A DNA stretch of 64,000 nucleotides from Flavobacterium silvaticum (GCF_012911565.1 NZ_JAAMPU010000108.1:434001-498000); one strand, 5' to 3'. Counted from the stretch's first letter, positions 1 through 9,810 are shown. A program made the numbers and translations. The notes: generated by a model not told the origin, from the sequence alone.

Positions 1-1
1 G

Positions 2-94
2 AAACTGAAACTGGAACTTTTGGGCGAGGAGAAAAAAATACTCGAAGCCAGAATCACGGCGATTCAAGGCAGCCCAGAAGATGGGAAAGCGTAA
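2..94 (+). CDS. 3' end of an unidentified gene cut by the window edge
   Basis: The frame starting at base 2 is open for 30 codons and stops with TAA at 92-94. The visible C-terminus is charged and rich in Leu, Glu and Lys (KLKLELLGEEKKILEARI, then ITAIQGSPEDGKA), which looks like the end of an amphipathic helix or coiled coil. The gene would run toward rplQ, and the rplQ terminator lies between them. With 30 residues the family cannot be named, and chance openness cannot be excluded. Confidence 0.4.
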   Translation, partial: KLKLELLGEEKKILEARITAIQGSPEDGKA

Positions 95-282
95 AAAGTG
101 CCAAGGGATAAAACAGATTACAATCAGATAGATCCGGCAATGGTTAGATTATCGACAACACAGTGCGGTCCGAATCTTCTTTCTGTTCGCGAATCCCGAA
201 AGCCGGATTGAAAATAAATCAATCGACTTGGTTCGAACGAACTAAAACAAACCAGCGAAAGTTATCCGAAGAAATCATAAAA

Positions 283-310
283 AAAGGGACAAACTTTCGC
301 TTGTCCCTTT
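283..310 (-). terminator. Rho-independent terminator of the ribosomal protein run
   Basis: A perfect 10-bp stem (AAAGGGACAA / TTGTCCCTTT) closes an 8-nt loop. Read on the minus strand it lies 18 nt beyond the rplQ stop codon and is followed by a run of seven T residues. It ends the long ribosomal transcript. The stretch 95-282 shows no gene, repeat or other signal. Confidence 0.9.
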
Positions 311-328
311 CTATCTGAATTGCCGGAA

Positions 329-937
329 TTACTCAGCAGATTCTTTTTTGTCGGTGTCATCTGCAGCCGGAGCCTCAGGAGTCGCCTCACTTGCAGTTTC
401 AGCAGGAGCTTCGGCTACTGGAGTTTCTTCAACTACAGCTTCAGGTGTTTCCACTTCTTCCACTTCAGCAGCCGGAGCAGCTTCAGTTTTAGCGGCAGGA
501 GCAGCAGCAGTTCCAGAAGTTTTTCCACCACGACGGCTTCTTGACTTCTTCACTTCTTTCTTACCTCCGTTGTACAGTTCGTTGAAGTCTACCAGTTCGA
601 TCATAGCCATATCAGCGTTATCTCCCAAACGGTTGCCCAATTTGATGATACGTGTATAACCTCCCGGACGGTCAGCTACTTTTGCAGCTACGTCGCGGAA
701 CAAATCCGTTACCGCATATTTGTTGCGCAGGTAAGCGAAAACGATACGACGATTGTGCGTAGAATCTTCTTTGGATTTGGTGATAAGCGGCTCAACGAAA
801 ACCTTAAGCGCTTTTGCCTTGGCAACGGTCGTGTTGATACGCTTGTGCTCGATCAGAGAGCAAGCCATATTTGCCAACATCGCTTTTCTGTGGCCGGTCT
901 GGCGGCTTAGGTGATTGAATTTCTTTCCGTGTCTCAT
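329..937 (-). CDS. rplQ: 50S ribosomal protein L17 with long C-terminal tail
   Basis: L17 is a large-subunit protein near the exit tunnel. Residues 1-122 are the normal L17 fold, starting [20 protein letters not shown]. The protein is 202 residues, whereas most bacterial L17 proteins are about 120-130. The extra part is a basic patch (about 126-140, [10 protein letters not shown]) followed by an acidic Ala/Glu/Pro-rich tail to the end. Such tails are known in Bacteroidota L17, but the role is unknown to me. It is the last gene of the alpha-type cluster, 32 nt after rpoA. Confidence 0.97.
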   Translation of the reverse strand: MRHGKKFNHLSRQTGHRKAMLANMACSLIEHKRINTTVAKAKALKVFVEPLITKSKEDSTHNRRIVFAYLRNKYAVTDLFRDVAAKVADRPGGYTRIIKLGNRLGDNADMAMIELVDFNELYNGGKKEVKKSRSRRGGKTSGTAAAPAAKTEAAPAAEVEEVETPEAVVEETPVAEAPAETASEATPEAPAADDTDKKESAE

Positions 938-969
938 TACTATTCGTATTTAATCCAGGACGTGCCGGA

Positions 970-1962
970 CTAGTCTTTATCTAATTTATATTTACTAAGA
1001 TCCATTCCGAAGGTCAGGTTCTTGTTGGCTACAAGCTCATCAAGTTCCGTAAGTGACTTTTTACCGAAGTTGCGGAATTTCATCAGGTCGTTCTTGTTGA
1101 AGGAAACCAGGTCGCCAAGTGTATCTACTTCGGCTGCTTTTAAACAGTTCAAAGCACGTACGGACAAGTCCATGTCTACAAGTTTGGTTTTCAAAAGCTG
1201 ACGCATATGCAATGACTCTTCGTCGTAAGATTCAGTCTGTGCAATTTCGTCTGCTTCAAGCGTGATGCGTTCGTCAGAGAACAACATGAAGTGGTGGATC
1301 AAAACTTTGGCAGCTTCGGTCAACGCATCTTTTGGTGCGATGGAACCGTCTGTCTTGATTTCGAAAACCAGTTTTTCGTAGTCGGTCTTCTGCTCGACAC
1401 GGAAGTTCTCGATAGCATATTTCACATTCTTTACCGGAGTAAAGATGGAATCTGTAGCGATGGTTCCGATTGGTGCATTTTGCTTTTTGTTCTCTTCTGC
1501 AGGAACGTAGCCACGGCCTTTTTCGATGGTCAGCTCAAGGTTCAGGTTGATTTTGCTATCGATATTGCAGATAACCAACTCCGGGTTCAATACCTGGAAA
1601 CCTGAAATGAACTTCTGGAAATCACCGGCAGTAAGCTGGTCTTTTCCTGAAACCGAAACCGTTACTGATTCATTATCCACGTCTTCGATCTGACGCTTGA
1701 AACGAACCTGCTTTAAATTTAGGATGATCTCGGTAACATCTTCAACTACGCCTGAAATGGTAGAAAACTCGTGATCTACACCTTCAATGCGTACCGAAGT
1801 GATCGCATAACCTTCCAAAGCGGAAAGCAGCACCCTTCTCAAAGCGTTACCAACAGTCAATCCGTAACCAGGTTCCAGCGGGCGGAATTCGAATTTGCCC
1901 TCTGAATCGGTTGAATCGATCATGATAACCTTGTCAGGTTTCTGAAAATTGAATATTGCCAT
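970..1962 (-). CDS. rpoA: DNA-directed RNA polymerase subunit alpha
   Basis: The alpha subunit dimerises to start RNA polymerase assembly. At 330 residues it is full length. The N-terminal assembly domain (about 1-235) contains the conserved [17 protein letters not shown] segment, and the C-terminal domain (about 255-330) has the helix-hairpin-helix [15 protein letters not shown]. It sits between rpsD and rplQ, the usual bacterial order. The linker is short. The C-terminal domain would contact upstream DNA, but Bacteroidota promoters rely mainly on the TTTG and TAnnTTTG boxes. Confidence 0.98.
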   Translation of the reverse strand: MAIFNFQKPDKVIMIDSTDSEGKFEFRPLEPGYGLTVGNALRRVLLSALEGYAITSVRIEGVDHEFSTISGVVEDVTEIILNLKQVRFKRQIEDVDNESVTVSVSGKDQLTAGDFQKFISGFQVLNPELVICNIDSKINLNLELTIEKGRGYVPAEENKKQNAPIGTIATDSIFTPVKNVKYAIENFRVEQKTDYEKLVFEIKTDGSIAPKDALTEAAKVLIHHFMLFSDERITLEADEIAQTESYDEESLHMRQLLKTKLVDMDLSVRALNCLKAAEVDTLGDLVSFNKNDLMKFRNFGKKSLTELDELVANKNLTFGMDLSKYKLDKD

Positions 1963-1984
1963 AATTTGGACTCCTCAGTTTTTA

Positions 1985-2590
1985 TTATTTGTTGTACAAT
2001 TCGACGATAAGTTGTTCCTTGATGTTTTCAGGGATCTGAACACGTGCAGGAACAGAAACGAACGTACCTTCTTGAGTATCGTTGTTCCAGGTGATCCACT
2101 CATAAACATGAGATGAAGCTGCAAGAGAGTTCACGATGCTTTCGACAGATTTCGATTTCACGCGAACGGCAACTTTGTCACCTGCTTTCAAGTGATAGGA
2201 TGGGATGTTTACCAATTCCCCGTTCACGGTGATGTGACGGTGGGAAACGATTTGGCGGGCAGCTCTTCTTGAAGGCGCGATTCCCATACGGAAAACCACA
2301 TTGTCAAGGCGTGCCTCGCAAAGCTGAATCAATACTTCACCGGTAACACCACGTGAAGCAGCCGCTTTTTCAAACAATCCACGGAATTGTTTTTCAAGAA
2401 TACCGTACGTGTACTTCGCTTTTTGCTTTTCCATCAACTGTACTGCATATTCAGATTTTTTACCTCTTTTTTTCGCCAGGCCGTGTTGTCCCGGTGGGTA
2501 ATTTTTTTTCTCGAACGACTTATCGTCTCCGAAGATCGCCTCGCCGAATTTACGGGCGATTTTAGTTTGTGGACCAGTATATCTTGCCAT
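1985..2590 (-). CDS. rpsD: 30S ribosomal protein S4
   Basis: S4 nucleates assembly of the 30S body by binding 16S rRNA. The 201-residue product begins [18 protein letters not shown] and has the S4 RNA-binding domain (about 92-155: [20 protein letters not shown], then [14 protein letters not shown]). It lacks the zinc-binding Cys residues seen in some S4 proteins. It lies in the alpha-type group before rpoA. The 95-nt gap on its 5' side, after rpsK, contains a small hairpin (CCGAT-AACC-ATCGG, 2636-2649) that could be part of a leader; no role is proven. Confidence 0.98.
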   Translation of the reverse strand: MARYTGPQTKIARKFGEAIFGDDKSFEKKNYPPGQHGLAKKRGKKSEYAVQLMEKQKAKYTYGILEKQFRGLFEKAAASRGVTGEVLIQLCEARLDNVVFRMGIAPSRRAARQIVSHRHITVNGELVNIPSYHLKAGDKVAVRVKSKSVESIVNSLAASSHVYEWITWNNDTQEGTFVSVPARVQIPENIKEQLIVELYNK

Positions 2591-2685
2591 TTCTAAATTT
2601 TTTGGATGCGCGGTTATGAATTCAGGTCTGATCCTCCGATAACCATCGGCGCTATCCGATTATACTTACTACTTTAATTGTAAAA

Positions 2686-3069
2686 TTATACGCGACGTCT
2701 CTTTGGAGGACGGCAACCGTTGTGCGGCATTGGGGTAACGTCGATGATCTCTGTCACTTCAATTCCTGAGTTATGCAAAGAACGGATAGCGGATTCACGT
2801 CCGTTTCCTGGTCCTTTTACATACACTTTCACTTTCTTCAAACCTGCTTCCATTGCAACTTTGCTGCAATCTTCAGCGGCCATCTGAGCTGCGTAAGGCG
2901 TGTTCTTCTTAGAACCGCGGAAGCCCATTTTACCGGCCGATGACCAGGAAATAACTTCACCTTTCTTGTTTGTCAAAGAAATGATGATGTTGTTGAAAGT
3001 AGCACTTACGTGAGCTTCTCCAGTAGATTCTACTATAACTTTACGTTTTTTTGCTGTTGCTTTAGCCAT
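2686..3069 (-). CDS. rpsK: 30S ribosomal protein S11
   Basis: S11 forms part of the 30S platform near the mRNA exit. The 127-residue product shows the family segments [27 protein letters not shown] and the conserved C-terminal [18 protein letters not shown]. The N-terminus is Lys-rich. It starts 10 nt after rpsM and shares its transcript. Confidence 0.98.
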   Translation of the reverse strand: MAKATAKKRKVIVESTGEAHVSATFNNIIISLTNKKGEVISWSSAGKMGFRGSKKNTPYAAQMAAEDCSKVAMEAGLKKVKVYVKGPGNGRESAIRSLHNSGIEVTEIIDVTPMPHNGCRPPKRRRV

Positions 3070-3078
3070 TTCTACTTA

Positions 3079-3453
3079 TTATTTAGTTGCTTTCTTCTTG
3101 TTCGCAACAGTTTTACGCTTACCTTTTCTGGTACGTGAGTTGTTTTTAGTGCGTTGACCACGGAGTGGAAGTCCAGCTCTGTGACGAATGCCACGGTAAC
3201 AACCGATATCCATCAAACGCTTAATGTTCAAAGACGTCTCAGAACGAAGTTCACCTTCGATCTTGTAGTAAGAAACGGCGTCACGGATTGCTCCGATCTG
3301 GTCGTCGTTCCAGTCCTGAACTTTAATGTCTTCGCTAACTCCGGCTTTAGCCAGGATTTCAGCAGCACGGCTTTTACCAATACCGAAGATATAGGTCAAA
3401 GCGATAACGCCTCTCTTGTTTTTTGGGATGTCTACCCCTGCTATTCTTGCCAT
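3079..3453 (-). CDS. rpsM: 30S ribosomal protein S13
   Basis: S13 sits in the head of the 30S subunit and contacts the P-site tRNA and 50S bridges. The 124-residue product starts [19 protein letters not shown] and has the helix-turn-helix-like core [13 protein letters not shown] and the conserved basic tail [17 protein letters not shown]. It follows rpmJ with a 2-nt gap, so translation is probably coupled. Confidence 0.98.
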   Translation of the reverse strand: MARIAGVDIPKNKRGVIALTYIFGIGKSRAAEILAKAGVSEDIKVQDWNDDQIGAIRDAVSYYKIEGELRSETSLNIKRLMDIGCYRGIRHRAGLPLRGQRTKNNSRTRKGKRKTVANKKKATK

Positions 3454-3455
3454 AA

Positions 3456-3572
3456 TTAACCTTGTCTTTGTTTGAATCTAGGATTCTTTTTGTTGATTAC
3501 GTATAATCTTCCTTTTCTGCGCACAATGATGCACTCTGCGCTTCTCTTTTTTACTGATGCTCTTACTTTCAT
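3456..3572 (-). CDS. rpmJ: 50S ribosomal protein L36
   Basis: This 38-codon gene lies between infA and rpsM. The protein begins [20 protein letters not shown] and ends [12 protein letters not shown], the classic L36 pattern. The zinc ligands usual in the Cys-containing form (CxxC...C...H) are reduced to a single Cys at position 14, so this is the zinc-independent type. Start ATG at 3570-3572, 11 nt after the infA stop; stop TAA at 3456-3458. Its place between infA and rpsM is the normal one. Confidence 0.97.
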
Positions 3573-3583
3573 ATCTAGTAGCT

Positions 3584-3799
3584 TTAGTATCTATAAGTTA
3601 TTCTTGCTTTGGACAGATCGTAAGGGCTCATTTCGAGTTTCACCTTGTCGCCCGGAAGCAACTTGATGTAGTGCATACGCATTTTTCCCGAGATGTGAGC
3701 GATCACGATGTGGCCGTTCTCTAATTCAACACGGAACATCGCATTCGACAATGCTTCGATGATGCTTCCGTCCTGCTCTATTGCTGATTGCTTCGCCAT
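3584..3799 (-). CDS. infA: Translation initiation factor IF-1
   Basis: IF-1 binds the 30S A site during initiation. The 71-residue protein is a single OB-fold (S1-like) domain, with the conserved [20 protein letters not shown] start, [19 protein letters not shown] core and [12 protein letters not shown] end. It is encoded 3 nt after secY and is followed by rpmJ, the usual arrangement at the spc/alpha junction. Confidence 0.98.
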   Translation of the reverse strand: MAKQSAIEQDGSIIEALSNAMFRVELENGHIVIAHISGKMRMHYIKLLPGDKVKLEMSPYDLSKARITYRY

Positions 3800-3802
3800 A
3801 TA

Positions 3803-5143
3803 TTAAGCTACCGCTTTTCTGTTTTTACCGCTTTTCATCAAACCGTCATAATGCTTGTTGAGCAGGTATGAATTGATTTGTTGAATCGTATCGATGGCAA
3901 CACCTACCATAATGATCAGTGAAGTACCTCCGAAGAACATAGCCCAAGCCTGTTGTACTCCAAGATTTACGACAATCGCAGGGAAAATCGCAATCAGCGC
4001 CAGGAATAAAGAACCAGGGAACGTAATCAATGACATGATCTTGTCAAGGAAATCTGAAGTTTCAACTCCCGGACGGATGCCTGGAATGAAACCACCGCTT
4101 CTCTTAAGGTCATCGGCCATTTTGTTGGTCGGAACCGTGATTGCGGTATAGAAATACGTGAACAAAATAATCAATGAAGCGAAAACAAGGTTATACCACA
4201 ATCCGAACATATTACTGAATGCACCTGCAATGGTTTGTGAAGTGTCCGATTGGGACAATCCGGCCAAAGCTGCAGGGATAAACATAATCGCCTGGGCGAA
4301 GATGATCGGCATTACACCGGCTGCATTCAGTTTCAAAGGAATCCACTGACGGTTTCCGTTGACATCCTGTTCAAAATCGCCTGAAACGGTTCTTCTCGCA
4401 TATTGTACTGGAATCTTACGGACTGCCATTACAAGCAATACACAGGATATGATTACCAGCAACCAAACGATTACTTCGATAACAAGAATCATCGGCCCAC
4501 CACCGTTATTGGTGATTGTAGATGTAAATTCCTGAAGGAAAGCCTGCGGCAGACGCGCAAGGATTCCAACCATGATCAAAAGTGAAATACCGTTTCCGAT
4601 ACCTTTATCGGTAATTTTCTCTCCAAGCCACATCGCGAAGATGGTCCCTGTTGTAAGGATCAACACAGATGAGAAAAGGAATGAGAACGAATCCAACGGC
4701 ATAAGGAATGCATCTGCAGGAAGCGTACGGTGCAGGTTATAGATATAACCAGGACCTTGAACCAACGTGATGGCGATAGTAAGCCAACGCGTGATCTGGT
4801 TCAGTTTTTTACGTCCGCTTTCTCCTTCTTTCTGCAATTTCTGCAGGTAAGGAATTGCGATTCCCATGAGCTGGACTACGATCGATGCCGAAATGTACGG
4901 CATGATTCCCAGAGCGAAAACTGAAGCTTTTGAAAACGAACCTCCGGTGAACATGTCAAGGATAGATGCGATACCGTCTTTAGTCTGGCTTGTCAAAGCA
5001 GCCAAATGGGTAGGATCTATCCCCGGAAGTGTAACGTGAGCACCAAAACGGTACACCAGAAGCAGGCCCAACGTAAACGTGATACGGTTACGCAGTTCCT
5101 CAATCTTCCAAACGTTAGCTATTGATTCAAAAAATTTCTTCAT
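3803..5143 (-). CDS. secY: Preprotein translocase subunit SecY
   Basis: SecY is the channel of the Sec translocon in the inner membrane. The 446-residue protein has about ten hydrophobic segments. Recognisable family stretches are FRFGAHVTLPGID-like (RFGAHVTLPGIDPTHL) in the plug region, GIGNGISLLI in the middle and the cytoplasmic loop around VPVQYARR-like IPVQYARR. It lies between rplO and infA, as in most bacteria, so its level is tied to ribosomal protein synthesis. Confidence 0.98.
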   Translation of the reverse strand: MKKFFESIANVWKIEELRNRITFTLGLLLVYRFGAHVTLPGIDPTHLAALTSQTKDGIASILDMFTGGSFSKASVFALGIMPYISASIVVQLMGIAIPYLQKLQKEGESGRKKLNQITRWLTIAITLVQGPGYIYNLHRTLPADAFLMPLDSFSFLFSSVLILTTGTIFAMWLGEKITDKGIGNGISLLIMVGILARLPQAFLQEFTSTITNNGGGPMILVIEVIVWLLVIISCVLLVMAVRKIPVQYARRTVSGDFEQDVNGNRQWIPLKLNAAGVMPIIFAQAIMFIPAALAGLSQSDTSQTIAGAFSNMFGLWYNLVFASLIILFTYFYTAITVPTNKMADDLKRSGGFIPGIRPGVETSDFLDKIMSLITFPGSLFLALIAIFPAIVVNLGVQQAWAMFFGGTSLIIMVGVAIDTIQQINSYLLNKHYDGLMKSGKNRKAVA

Positions 5144-5156
5144 CGTTTCGTTTCGA

Positions 5157-5609
5157 TTACAATTCTACCGCTTCACCACCAGCAGCCTCGATGGCAGCTT
5201 TAGCGGAAGCAGTAAACTTATGAGCGCTTACTTTTAGTTTGGCTTTCAATTCACCACGTCCAAGGATTTTTACCACTTCATTTTTAGTAGCAAGGCGGCT
5301 TGATACGATTGTAGCGAAATCTACAGTATCTGTAACCACGTTGTTATCTACCAAAGCCTGAAGCGTATCAAGGTTGATTCCCTGATATTCCACACGGTTG
5401 ATGTTCTTGAAACCGAACTTAGGCACACGGCGTTGCAAAGGCATCTGACCTCCTTCGAAACCAATTTTACGTGAATAACCTGAACGGGACTTGGCCCCTT
5501 TGTGACCACGTGCGGAAGTTCCGCCTTTACCTGAACCTTCACCGCGTCCGACGCGTTTGTTCTGGTTGTGGGTTGAACCTTCTGCAGGTTGTAAGTTACT
5601 TAAATTCAT
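5157..5609 (-). CDS. rplO: 50S ribosomal protein L15
   Basis: L15 is a late-assembling large-subunit protein. The 150-residue product begins [12 protein letters not shown] and has the Gly/Arg/Lys-rich N-terminal extension [20 protein letters not shown] that threads into 23S rRNA, followed by the globular part ending [14 protein letters not shown]. It precedes secY by 13 nt. Confidence 0.98.
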   Translation of the reverse strand: MNLSNLQPAEGSTHNQNKRVGRGEGSGKGGTSARGHKGAKSRSGYSRKIGFEGGQMPLQRRVPKFGFKNINRVEYQGINLDTLQALVDNNVVTDTVDFATIVSSRLATKNEVVKILGRGELKAKLKVSAHKFTASAKAAIEAAGGEAVEL

Positions 5610-5618
5610 AACTATGGG

Positions 5619-5801
5619 TTATTTGGATTCCGTAACGGAAACCAGGTGTTTAACTTTATTGATCATCCCGAGGATTGCAGGATTCGACTCGTGCTCAACC
5701 GTTTGTCCCAGACGACGAAGACCCAAAGCCTCAAGGCCGAGTTTCTGCGTTTTAGGGCAGTTGATTTGACTGCGTACTTGTTTTACTACTAGTTTAGCCA
5801 T
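5619..5801 (-). CDS. rpmD: 50S ribosomal protein L30
   Basis: L30 is a small large-subunit protein. The 60-residue product contains the typical core KQVRSQINCPKTQKLGLEAL followed by GLRRLGQTVEHESNPAILGM, ending in the KVKHLV strand. Length is normal for the short bacterial form. It sits between rpsE and rplO, the usual order of the spc cluster. Confidence 0.97.
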   Translation of the reverse strand: MAKLVVKQVRSQINCPKTQKLGLEALGLRRLGQTVEHESNPAILGMINKVKHLVSVTESK

Positions 5802-5812
5802 GATTCCTGAAA

Positions 5813-6337
5813 TTATCCTTTAAACACTTTTTCAAGAGAAACACCACGTTGTTTAGCAACAGTGTAAGCGCTTCTCATCTGTAGCAAAGCATCGAAAGTT
5901 GCTTTTACCACATTGTGCGGGTTAGACGATCCTTGAGATTTCGAAAGTACATCGTGGATTCCTACCGACTCCAATACGGCACGAACCGCACCACCGGCAA
6001 TAACTCCTGTACCGTGGGACGCTGGCATCAAAAATACGCGCGCTCCACCGAATTTACCTTTTTGCTCATGCGGAACAGATTGTCCGGACAATGGGATTTT
6101 CACGAGGTTTTTCTTGGCATCTTCCACCGCTTTCGCGATTGCTTCAGAGACATCTTTTGATTTACCCAAACCGTGTCCTACGACACCGTTCTCATCACCA
6201 ACGACAACGATAGCCGAAAATCCGAAGGCACGGCCACCTTTTGTCACTTTGGTTACACGGTTAACAGCTACCAGACGGTCTTTCAGTTCGAGTCCGCTTG
6301 GCTTAACCAGTTCTACGTTTTTGTATGTATGATACAT
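5813..6337 (-). CDS. rpsE: 30S ribosomal protein S5
   Basis: S5 acts in decoding fidelity and mRNA unwinding at the 30S entry. The 174-residue product has the N-terminal double-stranded RNA-binding domain with the loop [19 protein letters not shown], where spectinomycin-resistance changes occur in other bacteria; the loop looks wild type. The C-terminal domain contains [15 protein letters not shown] and [16 protein letters not shown]. It follows rplR by 5 nt. Confidence 0.98.
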   Translation of the reverse strand: MYHTYKNVELVKPSGLELKDRLVAVNRVTKVTKGGRAFGFSAIVVVGDENGVVGHGLGKSKDVSEAIAKAVEDAKKNLVKIPLSGQSVPHEQKGKFGGARVFLMPASHGTGVIAGGAVRAVLESVGIHDVLSKSQGSSNPHNVVKATFDALLQMRSAYTVAKQRGVSLEKVFKG

Positions 6338-6342
6338 GATTC

Positions 6343-6696
6343 TTAGAATTTAAGCCCGGCTTCTCTCGCGCCTTCTGCTAGTGATTTAATACGGCCGTGG
6401 TACAGGTTTCCTCCGCGATCGAAGGTAACTTCTGATATACCTGCCTTTTGTGCTTTCTCGGCAACTGATTTACCAACGGCATTAGCTACCTCGATAGCTG
6501 TCCCTTTGGCATCAAAGCCTTTATCTCTTGAAGATGCAGCCAGCAAAGTCACACCATTCACGTCGTCGATAAGCTGAACGTAAATTTCCTTGTTGCTTCT
6601 GAACACGGAAAGTCTCGGCTTAGCGGAAGTACCGTTCACGATTTTACGGATACGGAACTTGATTCTCTGTTTTCTTTCAGATTTAGTTAATGACAT
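6343..6696 (-). CDS. rplR: 50S ribosomal protein L18
   Basis: L18 helps bind 5S rRNA in the central protuberance together with L5 and L25. The 117-residue product begins [20 protein letters not shown] and shows [18 protein letters not shown] and the C-terminal [20 protein letters not shown] motif. It is normal in length and lies between rplF and rpsE. Confidence 0.98.
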   Translation of the reverse strand: MSLTKSERKQRIKFRIRKIVNGTSAKPRLSVFRSNKEIYVQLIDDVNGVTLLAASSRDKGFDAKGTAIEVANAVGKSVAEKAQKAGISEVTFDRGGNLYHGRIKSLAEGAREAGLKF

Positions 6697-6707
6697 AATG
6701 CTGTTTA

Positions 6708-7250
6708 TTAAGCTGATTTACCTGCTTTTCTTCTCAATACTTCTCCTACGAACTTGATACCTTTTCCTTTGTACGGCTCAGGACGACGGAACCCGCGGAT
6801 CTTAGCGGCAACGGCACCCAAAAGCTGTTTGTCGTGGGAAGTAAGTTTGATGATAGGGTTCTTACCTTTTTCAGAGATTGTCTCAACTTTTACCTCCGGA
6901 GCAATGTCCATAACGATGTTGTGAGAGAATCCAAGAGCAAGATCAAGTTTTTGTCCGGCGTTGGACGCACGGTAACCTACACCTACCAATTCAAGTTCTT
7001 TTGTGAATCCGGTTGAAACACCGGTTATCATGTTGTTGATCAAAGCGCGGTACAAACCGTGTTTTGAACGTTGGTCTTTATCGTCGGTTGAACGCTCAAC
7101 TACGACCTGGCCATCTTCGATTTTAACATCGATATCAGCAAACTCCTGAGCAAGCTGACCATTTTTACCTTTTACAGTTACGACTCCGTTTGCTACATCT
7201 ACAGTAACTCCAGACGGGATCGCGATAGGACTTTTTCCAATTCTTGACAT
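6708..7250 (-). CDS. rplF: 50S ribosomal protein L6
   Basis: L6 lies near the factor-binding centre of the 50S subunit. The 180-residue protein has the two repeated domains of the family: an N-terminal one beginning [17 protein letters not shown] and a C-terminal one carrying the signature [12 protein letters not shown]. It follows rpsH by 19 nt and precedes rplR by 11 nt. Confidence 0.98.
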   Translation of the reverse strand: MSRIGKSPIAIPSGVTVDVANGVVTVKGKNGQLAQEFADIDVKIEDGQVVVERSTDDKDQRSKHGLYRALINNMITGVSTGFTKELELVGVGYRASNAGQKLDLALGFSHNIVMDIAPEVKVETISEKGKNPIIKLTSHDKQLLGAVAAKIRGFRRPEPYKGKGIKFVGEVLRRKAGKSA

Positions 7251-7269
7251 CGTTCTTCGTTTTTATAGA

Positions 7270-7668
7270 TTAGTATACGTAGCAAATTACCTCACCACCG
7301 ACATTGAGTTGCTTCGCTTGTTTTCCCGTCATAAGACCTCTGGAAGTTGAAACGATTGCAATCCCCAATCCGTTAAGGATTCGTGGAAGGTTCGAAGCAC
7401 CGGCGTATTTACGCAAACCTGGCTTACTGATTCTCTGGATATCTTTGATAACCGGCTCTTTAGTGTCTTTGTCGTACTTAAGAGCAATTTTGATTGTCCC
7501 CTGGACTTTGTCCTCCTCGAATTTGTAGCTCAGGATATAACCCTGGTCAAACAGAATCTTGGTGATCTCCTTCTTTAAGTTAGAAGCGGGGATTTCAACT
7601 ACTTTGTGGTTCGCTGCAACTGCATTACGAACACGCGTTAAGTAATCCGCGATTGGATCTGTATACAT
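7270..7668 (-). CDS. rpsH: 30S ribosomal protein S8
   Basis: S8 binds helix 21 of 16S rRNA. The 132-residue product starts [17 protein letters not shown] and ends with the S8 signature [20 protein letters not shown]. In enterobacteria S8 represses the spc operon by binding its mRNA. Here its 5' side is unusual: 142 nt separate it from rpsN and hold a large inverted repeat, so translation of rpsH is not coupled to rpsN. Confidence 0.98.
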   Translation of the reverse strand: MYTDPIADYLTRVRNAVAANHKVVEIPASNLKKEITKILFDQGYILSYKFEEDKVQGTIKIALKYDKDTKEPVIKDIQRISKPGLRKYAGASNLPRILNGLGIAIVSTSRGLMTGKQAKQLNVGGEVICYVY

Positions 7669-7734
7669 GAATATAAAATTGCGGAAACGGTTTTCGCTGA
7701 CACCACATCAGACGAACCTGTATCCAATTAAAAC

Positions 7735-7808
7735 TCTTTTTCAATAAGAGAAATTTTTATTGTAAGAAATTACTCTCTTACAATAAAAATTTAATCTTTT
7801 TCAAATAA
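7735..7808. repeat. 17-bp perfect inverted repeat flanked by 13-nt direct repeats
   Basis: The arms AAATTTTTATTGTAAGA (7751-7767) and TCTTACAATAAAAATTT (7776-7792) are exact reverse complements around an 8-nt loop. They are flanked on both sides by near-identical direct repeats, TCTTTTTCAATAA (7735-7747) and TCTTTTTCAAATAA (7795-7808). The element fills the rpsN-rpsH gap. It could be an mRNA hairpin that protects or attenuates the transcript, or the trace of a small inserted element with target duplication. There is no clear T tract typical of a terminator. Confidence 0.75.
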
Positions 7809-7810
7809 AA

Positions 7811-8080
7811 TTACCAACTGGCTTTCTTAACACCCGGTATCAAACCTTGGTTCGCCATCTCGCGGAAAGTAACGCGGGAGATGCCGAATTGGCGCATGTA
7901 ACCACGTGGTCTTCCGGTTAATTTGCAACGATTGTGCATACGAACAGGAGAAGCGTTTTTCGGTAATTTTTGCAAACCTACGTAATCTCCAGCTTCTAAC
8001 AAAGCTTTTCTTTTCTCAGCGTATTTTGCAACCGTTTTTTCGCGCTTTACCTCGCGGGCTTTCATTGATTCTTTAGCCAT
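7811..8080 (-). CDS. rpsN: 30S ribosomal protein S14 (zinc-free type)
   Basis: S14 is a head protein of the 30S subunit. The 89-residue product starts [20 protein letters not shown] and has the family motif [20 protein letters not shown]. It is the long form without the CxxC pairs of the short zinc-binding S14, so it does not need zinc. It follows rplE by 3 nt. Confidence 0.98.
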   Translation of the reverse strand: MAKESMKAREVKREKTVAKYAEKRKALLEAGDYVGLQKLPKNASPVRMHNRCKLTGRPRGYMRQFGISRVTFREMANQGLIPGVKKASW

Positions 8081-8083
8081 GTC

Positions 8084-8635
8084 TTAGTTCTTTTTAAATG
8101 GTAATCCTAGTTCAGCCAAAAGTGATTTTGCCTCTTTGTCGGTTTGGGCAGATGTCACGAACGTGATGTCCATACCAGAGATTTTGTTCACTTTGTCAAT
8201 GTCGATTTCCGGGAAAATGATTTGCTCGGTAACTCCGAGGTTGTAATTTCCGCGTCCGTCGAAACCAGTAGCGTTGATTCCAGAGAAGTCACGAACACGC
8301 GGCAAAGCGGCAGTGATCAGACGATCAAGGAATTCATACATTCTTTCTCCGCGTAGGGTAACTTTAGCACCAATCGGCATTCCTTTTCTCAGTTTGAAAG
8401 AAGCAACGTCTTTCTTAGAGATAGTGGAAACTGCTTTCTGACCAGTGATTTTCGTCAACTCGTCTACTGCATAATCGATCAGTTTCTTATCTGACACAGC
8501 AGCACCTACGCCACGGCTAAGAACGATTTTTTCAAGTTTAGGAACCTGCATTACGTTCTTGTAACCGAATTCTTCTTTCAGGGCAGAGACAACACGGTCT
8601 TTGTACTCCTGTTTCAATCTTGGTGAATAAGCCAT
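8084..8635 (-). CDS. rplE: 50S ribosomal protein L5
   Basis: L5 binds 5S rRNA and contacts the P-site tRNA. The 183-residue protein begins [19 protein letters not shown] and contains [20 protein letters not shown] and [16 protein letters not shown], both typical. Its start codon overlaps the rplX stop codon (TAATG), so the two are translationally coupled. Confidence 0.98.
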   Translation of the reverse strand: MAYSPRLKQEYKDRVVSALKEEFGYKNVMQVPKLEKIVLSRGVGAAVSDKKLIDYAVDELTKITGQKAVSTISKKDVASFKLRKGMPIGAKVTLRGERMYEFLDRLITAALPRVRDFSGINATGFDGRGNYNLGVTEQIIFPEIDIDKVNKISGMDITFVTSAQTDKEAKSLLAELGLPFKKN

Positions 8636-8952
8636 TAGATTACCTGATTTGATTTTTTAGAAAAACGAACTTTCTTGTCACCTTCCATGCGGTATCCAAC
8701 TTTAGTAGTTGATTTTGATTTCGCATCTACCAACGCCAGGTTGGAAATATGAAGGGCAGCTTCTTTTTTAACGATACCACCCTGAGGGCTTTTTGCACTT
8801 GGCTTGGTATGTTTTGAAACCAGGTTCACACCTTCTACGATAGCTTTGTTTGTCAGTTTGTAAACACGGACAACTTTGCCTTCAGAACCTTTGTGGTCAC
8901 CTGCGATAACGCGAACGATATCTCCTGATTTAATTTTCAGTTTTGTCATCAT
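8635..8952 (-). CDS. rplX: 50S ribosomal protein L24
   Basis: L24 initiates 50S assembly. The product has the KOW motif [20 protein letters not shown] at the N-terminus and [20 protein letters not shown] later on. The reading frame starts with two ATG codons (8952 and 8949); the second gives the [10 protein letters not shown] start more typical of the family, so the first residue is uncertain. The stop overlaps rplE by one base. Confidence 0.97.
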   Translation of the reverse strand: MMTKLKIKSGDIVRVIAGDHKGSEGKVVRVYKLTNKAIVEGVNLVSKHTKPSAKSPQGGIVKKEAALHISNLALVDAKSKSTTKVGYRMEGDKKVRFSKKSNQVI

Positions 8953-8960
8953 TGTACGAA

Positions 8961-9329
8961 TTAAAGCACTTCAGGTGCCAGTGAAACGATTTTCATGAAT
9001 TGTTTTTCACGAAGTTCTCTTGCTACCGGTCCAAAAACACGGGTTCCTCTCATTTCGCCTGCAGCGTTCAAAAGAACACATGCATTGTCGTCGAAACGGA
9101 TGTAAGAACCATCGGCTCTTCTTACCTCTTTTTTGGTACGGACAACAACAGCTGTCGATACTGCGCCTTTCTTCACGTTTCCGTTCGGAGTGGCATCCTT
9201 GATAGATACAACGATCTTATCACCTACAGAAGCGTAACGACGTTTCGTTCCGCCCAACACACGGATAGTCAAAACTTCTTTTGCCCCGGTGTTGTCTGCT
9301 ACTTTTAATCTTGATTCCTGTTGTACCAT
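8961..9329 (-). CDS. rplN: 50S ribosomal protein L14
   Basis: L14 lies at the 30S interface and binds 23S rRNA. The 122-residue product starts [20 protein letters not shown] and carries the family signature around [20 protein letters not shown] and [10 protein letters not shown]. Length is exactly that of most bacterial L14 proteins. It follows rpsQ by 2 nt. Confidence 0.98.
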
Positions 9330-9331
9330 AA

Positions 9332-9592
9332 TTACTTAGCTCTTTCAATAATTTCAACTAATCTCCAGCATTTGGTCTTTGACAATGGACGTGTCTCAGA
9401 GATACGTACCGTGTCACCAACGTTGCAGTCGTTTGTTTCGTCGTGTGCATGGAACTTTTTAGTCTTTAACACGAACTTACCGTATAATGGGTGTTTTACT
9501 TTCGTAGTCTGCGCCACAACAATAGACTTGTCCATTTTGTTTGACGTCACAACACCAATTCTTTCTTTTCTTAAATTTCTTGTTTCTTCCAT
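9332..9592 (-). CDS. rpsQ: 30S ribosomal protein S17
   Basis: S17 is an OB-fold primary binder of 16S rRNA. The 86-residue protein has the signature [20 protein letters not shown] and [20 protein letters not shown]. Length is normal. It lies between rpmC and rplN. Confidence 0.98.
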   Translation of the reverse strand: MEETRNLRKERIGVVTSNKMDKSIVVAQTTKVKHPLYGKFVLKTKKFHAHDETNDCNVGDTVRISETRPLSKTKCWRLVEIIERAK

Positions 9593-9604
9593 CTTTCGGG
9601 CAGA

Positions 9605-9796
9605 TTATTGTTGCTCTCTTTTAGCGATCTCAGTATTCAGTCTTGCAACTGTTCTTCTGAGGCTGCGAATTTGAAGCGGGTTGGCAATTGGAGAAAGAGC
9701 GTGTGCCGATGTCATATCTGCGTAAGCCTTTTTAGTCTCTCCAAGTTTCTCTTGCAACTGTGCTGCAGAAAGATCTTTTATTTCAGATTGTTTCAT
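9605..9796 (-). CDS. rpmC: 50S ribosomal protein L29
   Basis: L29 is a two-helix protein near the exit tunnel that helps form the docking site for trigger factor and SRP. The 63-residue product starts MKQSEIKDLSAAQLQEKLGE and has IRSLRRTVARLNTEIAKRE at the C-terminus. It is placed between rplP and rpsQ as usual. Confidence 0.97.
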   Translation of the reverse strand: MKQSEIKDLSAAQLQEKLGETKKAYADMTSAHALSPIANPLQIRSLRRTVARLNTEIAKREQQ

Positions 9797-9810
9797 TTTT
9801 CTTTATCAGA

